Positions 1-10,806 of a stretch of DNA of 64,000 nt are shown in pieces; the first letter of the stretch is position 1, and every line of letters starts with the position of its first letter. A model generated the notes under the pieces. It was not told the origin of the DNA and did no database searches. It saw only the letters and a list, made by a program, of their open reading frames with translations. Source of the stretch: Leptodontidium sp. MPI-SDFR-AT-0119. Its lineage: Eukaryota; Ascomycota; Leotiomycetes; Helotiales; Leptodontidiaceae. The position numbers were made by a program, and so were the translations under genes. The stretch is taken from NCBI GenBank assembly GCA_020726505.1, contig JAHLEZ010000010.1:1302001-1366000 (forward strand). The letters run 5' to 3'.

Positions 1-1
1 T

Positions 2-860
2 TTCGACGCCAATAAGCTAGTCGCCGCTGCGCAAGCATCTTGGGATAGCAAAGAGTTGAGTCGTGAGCAGAAATTGGCCCCGAAGCCATTTGAAAAAAAC
101 TCCCTTGTTCGCCGAAGGCAGTTACTGCTTAAGAGAGAAAGGAGCTCCTCTTCTGGAAAGGGATAACTGGAAGATCCTGAAGGCAAACAGAGAAGCTGAA
201 AAGTGCAGGGCAGAAAAGATTAAGGAAGAGAAGAGCAGAAGAGTAAGCGGGAAGCAAAGCTACAATCACCGCCACGAGGTCGGAGAACTGCAGCTTCAAA
301 GAAAGGTTGGTCGAGGGCCACACCCCATATTGAAAAAGATTTACTGACGAAGATTTCTAGCAACTTTAAAGCAAGCCGCATTGCCAGCGAATCCAAGCCA
401 TTACAAACCAAATAAGACCAACCATTTTGCGGACGATGAAGATGATACGTACTTTCTTGAGACGAGCGAACTCGAGATAATGACTGTGAGGATGATATGG
501 TTGATTCTGAGAAACCTGCCCTTGAAGTTGGGCCAGTCGCCACACCAAAGATTATTAAAACAAGTAACCCTTTGGCAGAACCAAACTTGGAGAGGAGATC
601 TGAGGACGATGACACAACCGGAAAGTCCGATCAAAAGAAGATCAAAATCGACCTCTTGTCTATCTGATCTATTGAAGAGCCGAATTCTAATGTTGTATGA
701 GATTTCTAGAATATATTCATTAACCAGACCAGTTGAAGAGGTTCCCGATTTCAATGATGACTTGAAGCAGAGATTTTGACAGGCCCAGTTGGAATTGAAG
801 GACCCGTGAAACACTCTGGCTCAACCGGCTCCAAGTGGAGAACCTACTGGGTCGCCAGTC
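2..860 (+). pseudogene. Degenerate coding relic, unknown family
   Basis: Protein-like sequence appears here in several frames with stops and frame changes between pieces. A frame open from the left edge runs to about 172 and is Lys/Arg/Ser-rich. An acidic stretch (a DDEDD-type run near 436-450) continues in another frame at about 470-660, where it is again rich in Glu, Asp, Pro and Lys. No single frame spans these pieces and no clear splice sites join them. The composition suggests a charged, disordered nuclear-type protein that has decayed. I do not recognise the family. The 5' part lies outside the window. A run of several introns is the alternative reading. Confidence 0.3.
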
Positions 861-1500
861 GCCCTTTCAGCCAATTATAGTTTGAAGCAAACATTACACG
901 TGATCTCCACAAACTTTTATGGAGCTGCTCGGCCTTGGCCTCCCCACCAAGCAAATTGCAGGTCGCTTGTGGGCGGTGAGCTAGCGTGGCCTAGCGCATG
1001 GCAGAAAATTTCTCAGATACAAATACTCGCTCCTCTTCCACTCTGGATTTCCTTTTCTTTTTTTCTCTATCGACGATACGTGAGTTCCAATTCTACCCAT
1101 TACTTTCAACCAACACCTACTGACTCCCTTCCAGTTCATAGAATCATTTCTAAAGTAAACGTCCTCTTCTGAGCTTCTCAAAAAAGCCACAGAACTCCCT
1201 CCGCGACGATGAGCCTATCTTCGGTGCCCAAGAGTGAAGCCTTTTACTTTCGCACTGTCTGCAAAGACGGCGGCATCTGCGCAAGCGTTTGCTGTATAGA
1301 GAGTGGTGATGATCTCGGCCCTTTTCTCGTGTGCTTCGGCCATGGGGTCTGGGTGGGTGCTGATAGATGACTGAGTGGTCCTTTTTTTCATTGCGAACTT
1401 TGATTTTTCAAGGCCGTGAAGAAGAATTTTGCAAGTCTCTTTTCCCTACCTACCTGTGATCCATCCTTCGGATTGATTGCCCAAGCAATGACCTCGCTCC

Positions 1501-1750
1501 TTGGGTGAGGATTGCGCCAATTACGAGCCATCGTCACCGCCGACACCTCACGAATCTACCACGACGAGCATACCATCTGCGACACCTGGCTATATCGACA
1601 GCCTACACGTATGGACGGACGGAAGACGAATTGGAAGAGTACATCGAAAGTCAAATGGCACAAGCTTGGAGCATAACATCCTCGGCGATGGAGAGAATGG
1701 ATTCCATCCGAGGTGAAGCAGACTCTGATGCGCGGTACTTCTTGAATTGA
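1501..1750 (+). pseudogene. Short coding-like relic with a frame change near 1610
   Basis: One frame reads as a Ser/Thr/Pro-rich peptide up to about 1610. The frame at +1 then takes over with a Glu-rich, helix-like segment ending in a stop at 1748-1750. There is no in-frame ATG of its own. This could be a single frameshift in an old gene or two chance ORFs. A separate 53-codon ATG ORF lies at 1209-1370 and has no recognisable domain. No function can be assigned. Confidence 0.2.
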
Positions 1751-3267
1751 TGTCCGATCGATGCGATGCACCACCATTGACCACCGTCTACACCCGAAAT
1801 CCCTCTGTTCATGGCAACTCGGACATTTCATACATACCTACTCTGCAGAGCGCAGGCGGCGAAAGGTTTTGGTCAGGATTCAGCTAGAGGGCCATCTGCG
1901 GACAACTCGAATCCAAAAGGCTTCACTTTTGGGTACCAAGAAGGCTCATAGTCGGCGGGGGAGCTACACTGGAGGTCCCCTGCTCCCCAGATTTGCACGG
2001 TAAGCAAATCTCACTGCAGCTTGTCAAGCTCTGAGCTCTTATCGACATCTGGATTTCTGACTACGAGCTTCTGCTGGGGCTGACGTTGGCTGAAAACCCC
2101 ACTCTCAAAATTTCTACATCGCCAAATCTTGGCAAGATTTTGCAACACCTTGATATGGCAATCTCGCATTATCTTCCAAATACCCAAATGCGACCCAAGA
2201 CTCAGAGAAACCCCATCTGTCGTACAACTACTTCATCCAACCAATCCCCTCTTCTCCATCGTGTTCACCTCCTGATCCAGCCACAGTTTTACAAGCAACG
2301 CCAAACTTCACCTGACTCTTTCCCAGCCACATGTACACGAATGCATTTAAGAATCTCACATAAGAAGCCCTTCCTGGCCAGTTTGTACAACCTTCATCAC
2401 ACTTCTCGGTCGCCAGATCAAGGATGGAGTGTTCAGCTCTGAGCGCCGCGTGGCTGTGCAATCAAGCCTTTTGGACCCCACGAGGCTGAAAGAAAGAATT
2501 GGCGAGCCATCACCCCTCCATCAGCGTGAGCATAGCCAGGAAATTCCCCGGTCATTCAGGACTTTATCCCCCTCGGCGAGTGCGAGAATGATTGGATTCA
2601 GAAATTAGGGGTTGCAACATTGCGCCAGATTGTGCAGAAGGAGCCTCCTCCTAGTCTCTAGGTTCCGCCAAACCTTGGACAGCTGAGCAGACATAAGCAG
2701 AACCTACCACATACAGTCACAAGGAGTTTAGTTTGCGGCACAGAAGCAGAATGGGATGATGCGATTTCGATTTCGATTTCGATTATGCTTTGACGGGAGA
2801 AGCTGTCACGTTGTCTCAACCCTATGACTTTTTCGCCACTGTGCGAAAAAGAAGGGGGTGCCAGGTAGGGCTTTTTTCCCTTTCATCTTTCTCCTGCTTC
2901 CTCCCGTGAAACTACTCAGCCTTGTGAGAGTCTCTTTCACCGAGATGGTGTGGGAGGAGACATCATGTGGGACAAGGCTCTCTCTGTCTCTCTCCTACCT
3001 GTCGAAACGAAGCGGTTGCAAAAGAAGGACTTAGGCACCCGTACATATATATCGACCATTCTCCTCCCCCCTCATTGATCCATTTTCCTGCTCTCCTATC
3101 CAATACAATATATACTTGCTGCACAACATTCTCGCAGACGCCAATCATCTAAACCTTCCTTCTTCAACTGGGTTACGTTACTGGTTACTTTACTGGTCTA
3201 CTGGTTCACTGGTCTTATCTCGCAAAGACCAGAATCTACATTCAAGATAGGGATCCCACAGAGCACC
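1751..3267. other. Non-coding stretch; promoter side of the 3268 gene
   Basis: I see no supported gene here. There is a short (GATTTC)n-like run at about 2766-2785. An AT-rich TATATATC box lies at about 3044-3052, roughly 220 bases before the ATG at 3268, followed by a CT-rich leader with repeated TTACTGG-type units at 3174-3215. These could be core promoter and 5' leader elements of the gene at 3268. Confidence 0.35.
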
Positions 3268-3870
3268 ATGTCTATCCGCAGACCATATATCGAGAGGGAC
3301 AGCCGCGGACGAGAACGTCTCGTCCTCGGCGGTCGCTCACCCTCTCATCGCCGCGCTTCATCGATTGGAGAGCCAACAACGCACCAACTCCTCGTCGAAG
3401 CAGAAGCCAGAGAACAGACTCTCATCTCTGAAGTCTCGTCTCTGCAGACACGACTCAGCATGGCGCAGAGAGATCAATGGCACCTCCAGAACCTCCGCAC
3501 CGAACACCAGCGCGTCGTCAACGAGCACTACCAGTGCCGCAACATGGGCGCGCAACTCGACGCCCAAGTCCGGGAGGTCAGGCGCATTGAGGACCTTCTC
3601 GTGGAGGAGGAGGAGAGGAACGCGAAGCTAGAGCATAAGAATGAGAAGTTGGAGGAGAAGGTCAGGCTGTTGAAGAGGGGGAGTGCGGGAGCAGAGGGAT
3701 ATCAGAGACGGTATGAGGAGAAGCTGCTTGAGGTGGAGGTGCTGAGGCAGAGGATGCTGGAGAAGGATGAGCTGGTTAGGTTGGCGGAGACGAGGATTGC
3801 GGAGAAGAATCGGACGATTGTGTATCTCAAGAGTTATCTGAGGACGCATGGGTTTAGGGTTGAGGATTGA
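3268..3870 (+). CDS. Coiled-coil protein of unknown function (200 aa)
   Basis: Intronless ORF starting at an ATG in good context (A at -3). The first 40 residues are basic and Ser/Arg-rich and look disordered. From about residue 45 to the end the protein is almost continuously charged and helical, with heptad-like Leu spacing and runs of Glu/Arg/Lys, which predicts a long coiled coil. There is no signal peptide, membrane segment or Cys cluster. Codon choice is consistently coding-like across the ORF. I do not recognise an orthologous family; a structural or scaffold role is only a guess. The coiled-coil gene at 6297 has similar architecture (basic Ser-rich head, helical core) but no clear sequence identity by eye. 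Confidence 0.75.
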   Translation: MSIRRPYIERDSRGRERLVLGGRSPSHRRASSIGEPTTHQLLVEAEAREQTLISEVSSLQTRLSMAQRDQWHLQNLRTEHQRVVNEHYQCRNMGAQLDAQVREVRRIEDLLVEEEERNAKLEHKNEKLEEKVRLLKRGSAGAEGYQRRYEEKLLEVEVLRQRMLEKDELVRLAETRIAEKNRTIVYLKSYLRTHGFRVED

Positions 3871-6296
3871 GGGGTAGTGGGGGGTGGTAGGATAGGAGGG
3901 AACTTTCGGACCAATTGCTGCATTTTGGATGTATAGCATAGTGTAGCAGAGAAGGGACGAAGTCATTTGGAGGAAGGGCAGCCCAATTCAACGCAACCGA
4001 GAATCCGCCTGCCACAAAAGTCGCAAACCCAAAAATCGATATCGACAACGGCATCGATGACGAGCTGACGTGGATTCGCACTCGCAATACCAACAACAGT
4101 CGAACGTCGGGAACATCGGAATCGTCATGGAATTCCAACTTTTCGATCATCCATCCTCTCATCATGATCACAAGCCAAATCCTACCAGAATGTAAGTAGA
4201 GGCATTCATCATTCAGTTTAGGCTCCTGCTGATATGTCTTGGCTTAGGATCATTGTTGGAATCCTTCAGGACTTCGGACACATAATCTAGAAGACGATGG
4301 AAAGGGACCTTGAAGGCAGAAGGGAAAGGAAGGGAAGGGACGGTTAGAGTCTAGAAGTACAGTACATTGCGTGTCGGCCGACTGCTTATCAAGTCGAGTC
4401 GAGTCAGAAATAGATGTATCGGATAGCTGTAACCAAGCGTAGGCTTTCTCTTGATCTATGACCATCTTCTGCGAGATCGGCTCAGCGCAGCTATCGTGTG
4501 GATTTGTTTCTGACGATTCTGAGAGAATCAGAGATAAGCAGGGAATTCTGATAGGATCTCCTGATCTGAGATGATATGTGATGCATCTCGTGATTGTTCT
4601 TTGTCCTGCACGTGAGAGTCATACTTCCTTTCAAGGTCCATCTCCCGTCGGCAGCTCGCAGATCAAGCTGCAGGGCATGGCAGGGCAGAGCAGGGCAGGC
4701 AGAACAACGCACAGTGACCACTCCACTTCCGGCTGCTCGGTCTGATCCATACATACCTTTACGAAGATCACCATTCCATTTTTTGCATTCCGCTTGTGCT
4801 GTAATGTGCTCCACTTTTGTACTTGCACAAGTCTTGCATTGATTGCACTTGCACTCGCACTGCAAGAAAGACTGCAGAATGCAAAACTATCTGCAAGACT
4901 GCAGTGGAAGCTAGCAGTCAATGGGGGGGCAGCGAGGGCACTGTACTGGAGGTAGCAAATAAGAGGTAGGAAGTCAAATCCTACGGTCGGTGACGGATCT
5001 GGACTGGACTGGATTGGACAGGATAATCGCCAATAGGCAGCACCCGGTAATCACCCATCGAGCCATCACCCACCATCTTCCTCCCTTCCAATCCAACCCA
5101 CCCACTCGACTCCAACAACCCAGACCGAACCAAAAGCGTGAGAGCCGGTAAAGGGGAGCAAGCATGCAAGCAAGCAACCGGGGGGAGAGCAGAGAGAGGC
5201 TCTTCTGCAGGCGACAAGGCGGATTTCTTCGATTTCCCTCAACATCTCTCCCTGCTGCGCCCCTTGGCATTCCACCTGACAAGCCGGATGAGGAAAGGCA
5301 TCCAGGCAGTGCTTTTCTCGCTTCTCCTCGTCTACAGGCAACCTGCGCCCATTCCCACCTCTCGCCAATAGCAGAGCGACGATACAACGCCCTTCTTCTC
5401 TGTGAGCGCAATTGGTGTGGAGGATTGGCTGGCTGGTTGGCTGGTTGGGTGTCTGGCTGCGATGACTCCTACTGTATGGTATGGCGCGTTCCCGCTCCCT
5501 TCCCTCCCTTCCCTTTTCCCTTCCCCAGTTCTGGTTCTTGCAAGGGGAGAGGTGGGAGGGGAGGGTGCAGGGGAATGCAGGTGGGCTTGGCGGGCATTCT
5601 ACACACTCGGTGAGCCAAAAAAGTCAAGTCCGGTCTGGTCTGGCCGGCTGCTGTAGGTAGGTAGGTGAGTGAGCGAGGAGTCGGTATGTGGAAAGGGTGT
5701 GGTATGCTGCCCTTTTCTATGCCCTTTGCCAGATTGCATGTCCTAGCCAGGCCGGGCGAGGCAGGGCAAGACAAGACATGGAAGAAAGTCAGTCATAAAA
5801 GATATGTATATGTAAGGATGGCAGGCAGCAGCTGGAGCTAAGATTCCTCTTTTCCCTCTTCTTCGCTTTTCCGATCTACCACCTGAGTAATAGTATTGTA
5901 CTATTTCTCAAAGTCCCTTCGCTCTTTTACTCAAGTGGTTCCCTCTCTACCCTTTATATACCCGTCAACCAGCACCTACCCACCTGCACCTGCACTTACT
6001 TGCAACCCAACTCACCCAGCCTTGCATTCATCTGTCGAATATTGAGACCCAATCCTACATTCTTGACCGCTTGTACGCCCCACGAAGTTTGGGCTATACG
6101 TCTATTCATTGGTACCTTCTCTTTGCCAACTCACCTCACTTCACCTCACCGCAAACGTTGGGCATCCATCCATACCTGTCTACCTCACCAAGGTACCTGG
6201 TCGTGGTACACCAGCCTCGCCTCGTCTCGCCTCACATCCACCCCATCCAAACAAAACAAACCAAGCCATCCAGTCCTACCAGGCTCTCCATTCACA
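3871..6296. other. Intergenic region with CT-rich 5' leader
   Basis: About 2.4 kb without a convincing gene; the ORFs present overlap in many frames and lack domains. It contains a GGCAGGGCAGAGCAGGGCAG-type imperfect repeat at about 4677-4700, short TGGCTGGT repeats at 5424-5458, and a GTAGGTAGGTAGG run at about 5653. A CATAAAAGATATG box at about 5793 followed by a long CT-rich tract (5845-5990) could be the core promoter and leader of the gene at 6297. Confidence 0.35.
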
Positions 6297-7220
6297 ATGT
6301 CAGCCTCACCCAATACCAACAAACAAAAAAAAGTCCGGTACGAAGCCGGCACCAAAGGCTCTTCCTCCTCCCACCACCACCATCATTCCCACCGCTCCAG
6401 CCGTGATCAAGACTCAGGCGTCGGCTCCTCCAGCGCAAGCGACCGAGCCTCCTTAGGAACAACACCCAACGCCTATCCCTCCTCCTCCCAACACCCCTTC
6501 AGCAGCCAACAAATCGAGACACAGCGCCACAACCTCCGCGCCGTACAAGAAGCCCTCGACACCGCCAACGAACGGATCCGACAATACGAAGCCAAGACCG
6601 CGGAACTGAACGCCGCCCTCTCAGACAGCAACAAAGAGAACCGCTTGCTCAAGAGGGAGAAGTCCGAACTCTTCAACCAGATCAGAGATCTACAAGATGA
6701 TCTTGAAGTTGAGAGGAAGAGGAATGAGAGGATCGTGAGGAGGGAGTCGACTGCTTCTGTTTCATCATCTTCGAGGAATAGTCCACCACCACCTCTCCGT
6801 TCCTCACCCCGTAACTCAAGAGAGATCGAAGCCGCAGCCGCCGCATCGTTCGCGCGCGAATCGGCCAGGAGAATGAGTTACCAACAGCAAGCACAACAGG
6901 GAATGTATCCACCAACAGCACCCCAACCGCCTCCGAATTCAGCACCGAATCCTTTCCTACCTTCCCCGAGGAACTCCAGTTCAGGCGTCCCTTCGTCGGT
7001 GGTTTTTGCGCCTGAGAGGGTTATGGCTGCGTATCCGCCGTCCGCGGTCTCGTATTCGACGGCGCCGAGTTCGGGTTCGGGGTATGTGCTTGCCCATGGC
7101 CATGGGCATGGGTCGATGCCGGTTAGGAGTCGGTATGAGGGGGGTGGGAGTTCGAGTGGGAAGGGGAGCTCGAGTGGGAGTGTGGTGAATGATGGGAAAT
7201 ACCATCTTTCGCCGCTGTGA
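6297..7220 (+). CDS. Ser-rich coiled-coil protein of unknown function (307 aa)
   Basis: I start at 6297 because it is the first in-frame ATG and sits in a typical fungal context (CACAATG); the frame stays open upstream to about 6000 but has no ATG. The N-terminus is Lys/His/Ser-rich with a run of five His at residues 24-28. Residues about 75-140 form a heptad-rich coiled coil with alternating Glu, Lys, Leu and Arg. The remaining 165 residues are Pro/Ser/Gly-rich and look disordered, with many Ser-Pro sites that could be phosphorylated. No enzyme motif, signal peptide or membrane segment is visible. I cannot name the family; a cytoskeletal or signalling scaffold is a guess. Confidence 0.75.
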   Translation: MSASPNTNKQKKVRYEAGTKGSSSSHHHHHSHRSSRDQDSGVGSSSASDRASLGTTPNAYPSSSQHPFSSQQIETQRHNLRAVQEALDTANERIRQYEAKTAELNAALSDSNKENRLLKREKSELFNQIRDLQDDLEVERKRNERIVRRESTASVSSSSRNSPPPPLRSSPRNSREIEAAAAASFARESARRMSYQQQAQQGMYPPTAPQPPPNSAPNPFLPSPRNSSSGVPSSVVFAPERVMAAYPPSAVSYSTAPSSGSGYVLAHGHGHGSMPVRSRYEGGGSSSGKGSSSGSVVNDGKYHLSPL

Positions 7221-8621
7221 AGGGAGAGGGAGCCGGTTCGTTCGTTCGTCCGTTGAGAGATGATGGATGGATGGACTGGATTGGATTGAAATAAACGAAA
7301 ACAACTGAACTGATCTCATCTGAGAGAAGATCGTACAGAGATTTCCTGAGAACCAGACCACCGAGTCAAGTCTTCGGCTTTCAGAGCCGTCTGGATGATT
7401 TGTGGGACTGGACTTGCGAATCGAGAGAGGACCCAACGCACCTACGGGCGTGTACACTACATTTGAAGTGGCATGAGACGTTGAGGTTGAAGATGAAGAT
7501 GAGACGAAGATGAGAATAATGGTTGGAAGGCGAGAGACGAGGAAGATGAGAACCAGTGATGTGAAAGCATCAACTGGGAAGCAAGGCGGTCCAACATCTC
7601 GGCGGCTGAAGACGCTGAACGATGTTGCGCATAGTGGATGCAGGGGAGAGAGAGCGAGGCCGCGAGATATAGGGGGTGAGCTGGTCATGAAGAAGAGAAG
7701 AGCGTTGATGATGAGAGCGAGCATCTTACTTGTATTGTAGTATTTATTGTAGTATTATACCTGGCGACTTGTTAGCATTCATCGCGATCTCGAGGACCCA
7801 TACGTACTGTACCTAGTTAGCTTACCGAATCGTTCAATAAGAAGACTCTTCTCAACCAAATTGTCCTTGTTTTTTTCTGTGACAACTGCGTGTGACTTGA
7901 CAGTAGCCTCAGGAAAGGGTCTCGCACCGAGACTAACTCACCAACTAGCCTAACGATAGACAGCCTCACACGCACCAGAACCCAGGATTTTGGACTTTTT
8001 TTCTTTTTTTCTTTTCATTTTCGTCGTTATCTCATCTCATACTACTCATACATTGTAGCTGGGTCAATTGCCAGAGAGAAAAGTCTCAAAAAAAGATCGA
8101 GAAATATCTCCCTTTCACCCAAACCGCAGAAATCTCAAAACTTGAGCTGCTTGTATGTACCCATCCATCATGCACTTGGCAGCACATCTGAAAAGTTGAC
8201 TCTTCCGATATCTCCACTGGCCCGCATTCTCGTTCATGTCATGCCGGCTAATGCCCGCTTTCATGACAAAGCGTGAAAATATGTAATGCGGAAATCGAGG
8301 AACGGCTGTAGTCTTTGTACAACTACTCGAGAGTAGGATAGGTACGGTGATCGAGCAATGAACGAGTTACTCCAAATGAGATCAACCCAGATGTTTCGTA
8401 AGTTCGTGGTTCCAGGAAATCGTGTATGTGTGTCGTGTGTCGACTATTTTTGGCGACGACGAGACGTGAAAAAAGGGAAATAGAAACACATCATAAATCG
8501 ACAATTGTTGTACAGGGTAATAAAAACGCCTCCTCCGAATGCAAAACCTCTAAACGCCATCGTGATATCCTGCGGCTTGCTCCACAAAATTGTCGAGGGT
8601 GCAAAGATGTAAAGGGGTGGT
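7221..8621. other. Intergenic region between convergent genes
   Basis: This region holds the 3' ends of the 6297 gene (+) and SIT4 (-). A GATGAGA-type repetitive stretch lies at 7480-7550 and a T-rich tract (TTTTTTTCTTTTTTTC) at 7990-8020. I see no supported coding region. Confidence 0.4.
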
Positions 8622-10437
8622 TTACAAGAAGTATTCGCCGGCTCCTCTGCGACCAGCAGGAACGGCACGTTGATCCTCGGGGACGGCGCTGAAGATGCTG
8701 AACTTAGGGACCAAGTCTTTGTCGACGTTCATGATGGATGCAACATTGCCACAGCGGTAGCAGTAGTTGGGAGCGGACCAGACAGTGACAACTGACTTCT
8801 CGGCGAAATGGTACTATTGCGAATCAGTATGAAGCATTCCAAAAGAGAGGAAATACATGCCTTGTAACCCTCGTTGACAAGCTGGTGAGCCCGAGCGATC
8901 AATCTCAACTTGTTGACGTGATTGAACTCAGTTGCAACCTTGTTACCGAACAGCCAGCCAGCACCACGGGGAGAAACGGCCCAAGTCTCAACATCCTCAG
9001 GGTCACTCCAGACCAAATCACAGAAGGCACCTTCATGAGGAATCTCCTGAGCACGAGCAACAACACGGATCTGATCAACGGTGCGAATCTCAGGGCTTAA
9101 ACCACCATGAACACAGAGAACCTCGCCATCGACGATAGCAGCAAGGACAAGGAAATCGAAAACTTGGCAGCAAGACTTCCACACCGAAGCATTGCCATAC
9201 TTTTGTTGACACTCTTCGTAGAAACCATAGACTTGAGTGATTTGACGGGACTCGTGGTTGCCACGGACGAGGGTGATCTTGTCAGGGTACCTGTTGAGAA
9301 TTAGTAAGGTAATTTGATCAGAATCGGTATCCTTACATAGCCTTGAGACACATCAAGAGGGTGAAGGTCTCCAAGCTGAAATAACCGCGATCAACGAAAT
9401 CACCAAGGAAGATGAATCTCTGATTGCCATTGCCCGAAACCTCATTGACACCGATGGCCGAATCACCACCGGTGCTACCACCACGGCTTGATTGACCTGC
9501 AGTACGTGGGCGACCTCGTTCTTCCTCGTCATCCTCTTCACCACTGGCGCTCTCAATACCACTGTCAGACGAGCGGATCTTCTTTCGAAGCTTGGGATTG
9601 GTAATCTCGGTTGGGGGTTCAATATCGTCTGAGCTGATGACCGTGGTTGGCTTTTGAACATTGGACTCTCCTGGCATACCACCTGCGATACGGAACAGCT
9701 CAAGGAGATCGTAGAATTGACCATGGATGTCACCGCAGATCGTAACGGGGGTATCAACAGGCTGGATATTGGACTCTGCGTAAATAGATCAGTAAAGGTT
9801 GCCCAAATAGACTTCCAAGCTCGAACTCACCTTCCATCAAACATTCCTTAACCTTTTCACAGAGTTGCTTCATGACTGGCTCGGGGAGATAGCGGCACCG
9901 CTTTGCTTGTTCCAACCATTCTGGGAGCTCGGAACCTTTGGTGAGGTTCGCTGGACCCGGCTTGGGAACATTTGATGCTGGCATCTTGAACGAGGGGGGA
10001 GGAGCAAGAGAGGGGCGTTCGCGGCGGACAGATTGTCCTTTGGGACGGCGTCGATCAGGAAGTTGGGGGAGAGCAAGAAGGGAACGCGATGAGAATGGAG
10101 GGAGTTCTGGGAGCGGACGCGGGGTGATGTGGGTGATGGTAACAGCGCGAGCAGTTCCGATCTCGTGCTCACGGGGGAAGTATTCAGCTTTAGCTTCCTC
10201 GTCGTCGCCGTTGATGTCAGCGATAGGGTCGTCGGGGTGCTCACTCTCGTAATCGAGGATCTCGTCAGTGGGGGAGGTTGGAGAGAGGACGGAGGCTGAG
10301 GGACGGTGCTTGTTGCCGCTATCGTTGTACTCGACGATTCGGATCTCAAGGTTTGAAGCCTTGCGGTCCTTGCCTTTGACTCCAGGTCCTGCGCCTTGGC
10401 TTCCCACCAAAGAAGTGGGCAGTGGTGGTTGAGCCAT
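8622..10437 (-). CDS. SIT4: Ser/Thr protein phosphatase catalytic subunit, SIT4/PP6 type
   Basis: Catalytic subunit of a PP2A-like phosphatase, a TOR- and cell-cycle-linked enzyme in yeast. Exons on the minus strand: 10437-9831, 9775-9337, 9290-8861, 8813-8622 (555 aa). Metal-binding motifs GDIHG, GDFVDRG and RGNHE are present, as are [11 protein letters not shown] and a C-terminal YFL tail like PP2A/PP6. The sequence ESNIQPV through the HG motif and VYGFYEEC follow yeast Sit4 rather than Ppg1 or Pph3. About 80 Ser/Glu-rich residues are inserted between the GDIHG helix region and GDFVDRG. The long start (10437) gives an acidic, Pro-rich N-terminal extension; an alternative ATG at 9984 (A at -3) gives 404 aa and a near-classical N-terminus. 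The third intron has a GC donor (AAG/GCATGT). It is divergent from UPF3. Confidence 0.92.
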
Positions 10438-10806
10438 GGGCAGCAAGTGGCTCGAGCGCTGATTCTCTGGGTGGCAGTCCGGTTCGAGGTTTATCCGGCG
10501 GCCGACACTACTGAACAACCCTTGAACGGATTGTCCCTCCCTTGGTCGCGAGGCTCTGCTCTGCTCTGTCGTTGCAACAAAGGTCGAAGAATGAAACAAA
10601 TGAGCAAACGTTGCGCGACGAATTCGGAACTTTCACGATCAAGCTCGCAGGATCTTGGAGATCGCGAGAATATCTCCTGGCCCGTGCGTGTCTCGCCCAA
10701 AGCGAACTAGCGCCATTCAAGCCAGTCCAGTCGCCCAGTGTACCTCATCGAAGGATCGCAGAACACAGGTACAGATTCGGCCAGTTGACTACATATTCAC
10801 TCTAGG
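10438..10806. promoter_or_regulatory. Shared divergent promoter of SIT4 and UPF3
   Basis: 369 bp separate the SIT4 start (long model) and the UPF3 ATG, which point away from each other, so both promoters must lie here or in the SIT4 N-terminal coding region. I see no clear TATA box. The SIT4 reading frame stays open up to 10599 without an ATG. Co-expression is an inference from the arrangement. Confidence 0.5.

Noticed and set aside
6000..6296. In-frame 99-codon extension upstream of the 6297 gene
   Set aside because: Its first codon is TTG and it has no ATG; 6297 is in a good start context and the upstream part is leader-like.
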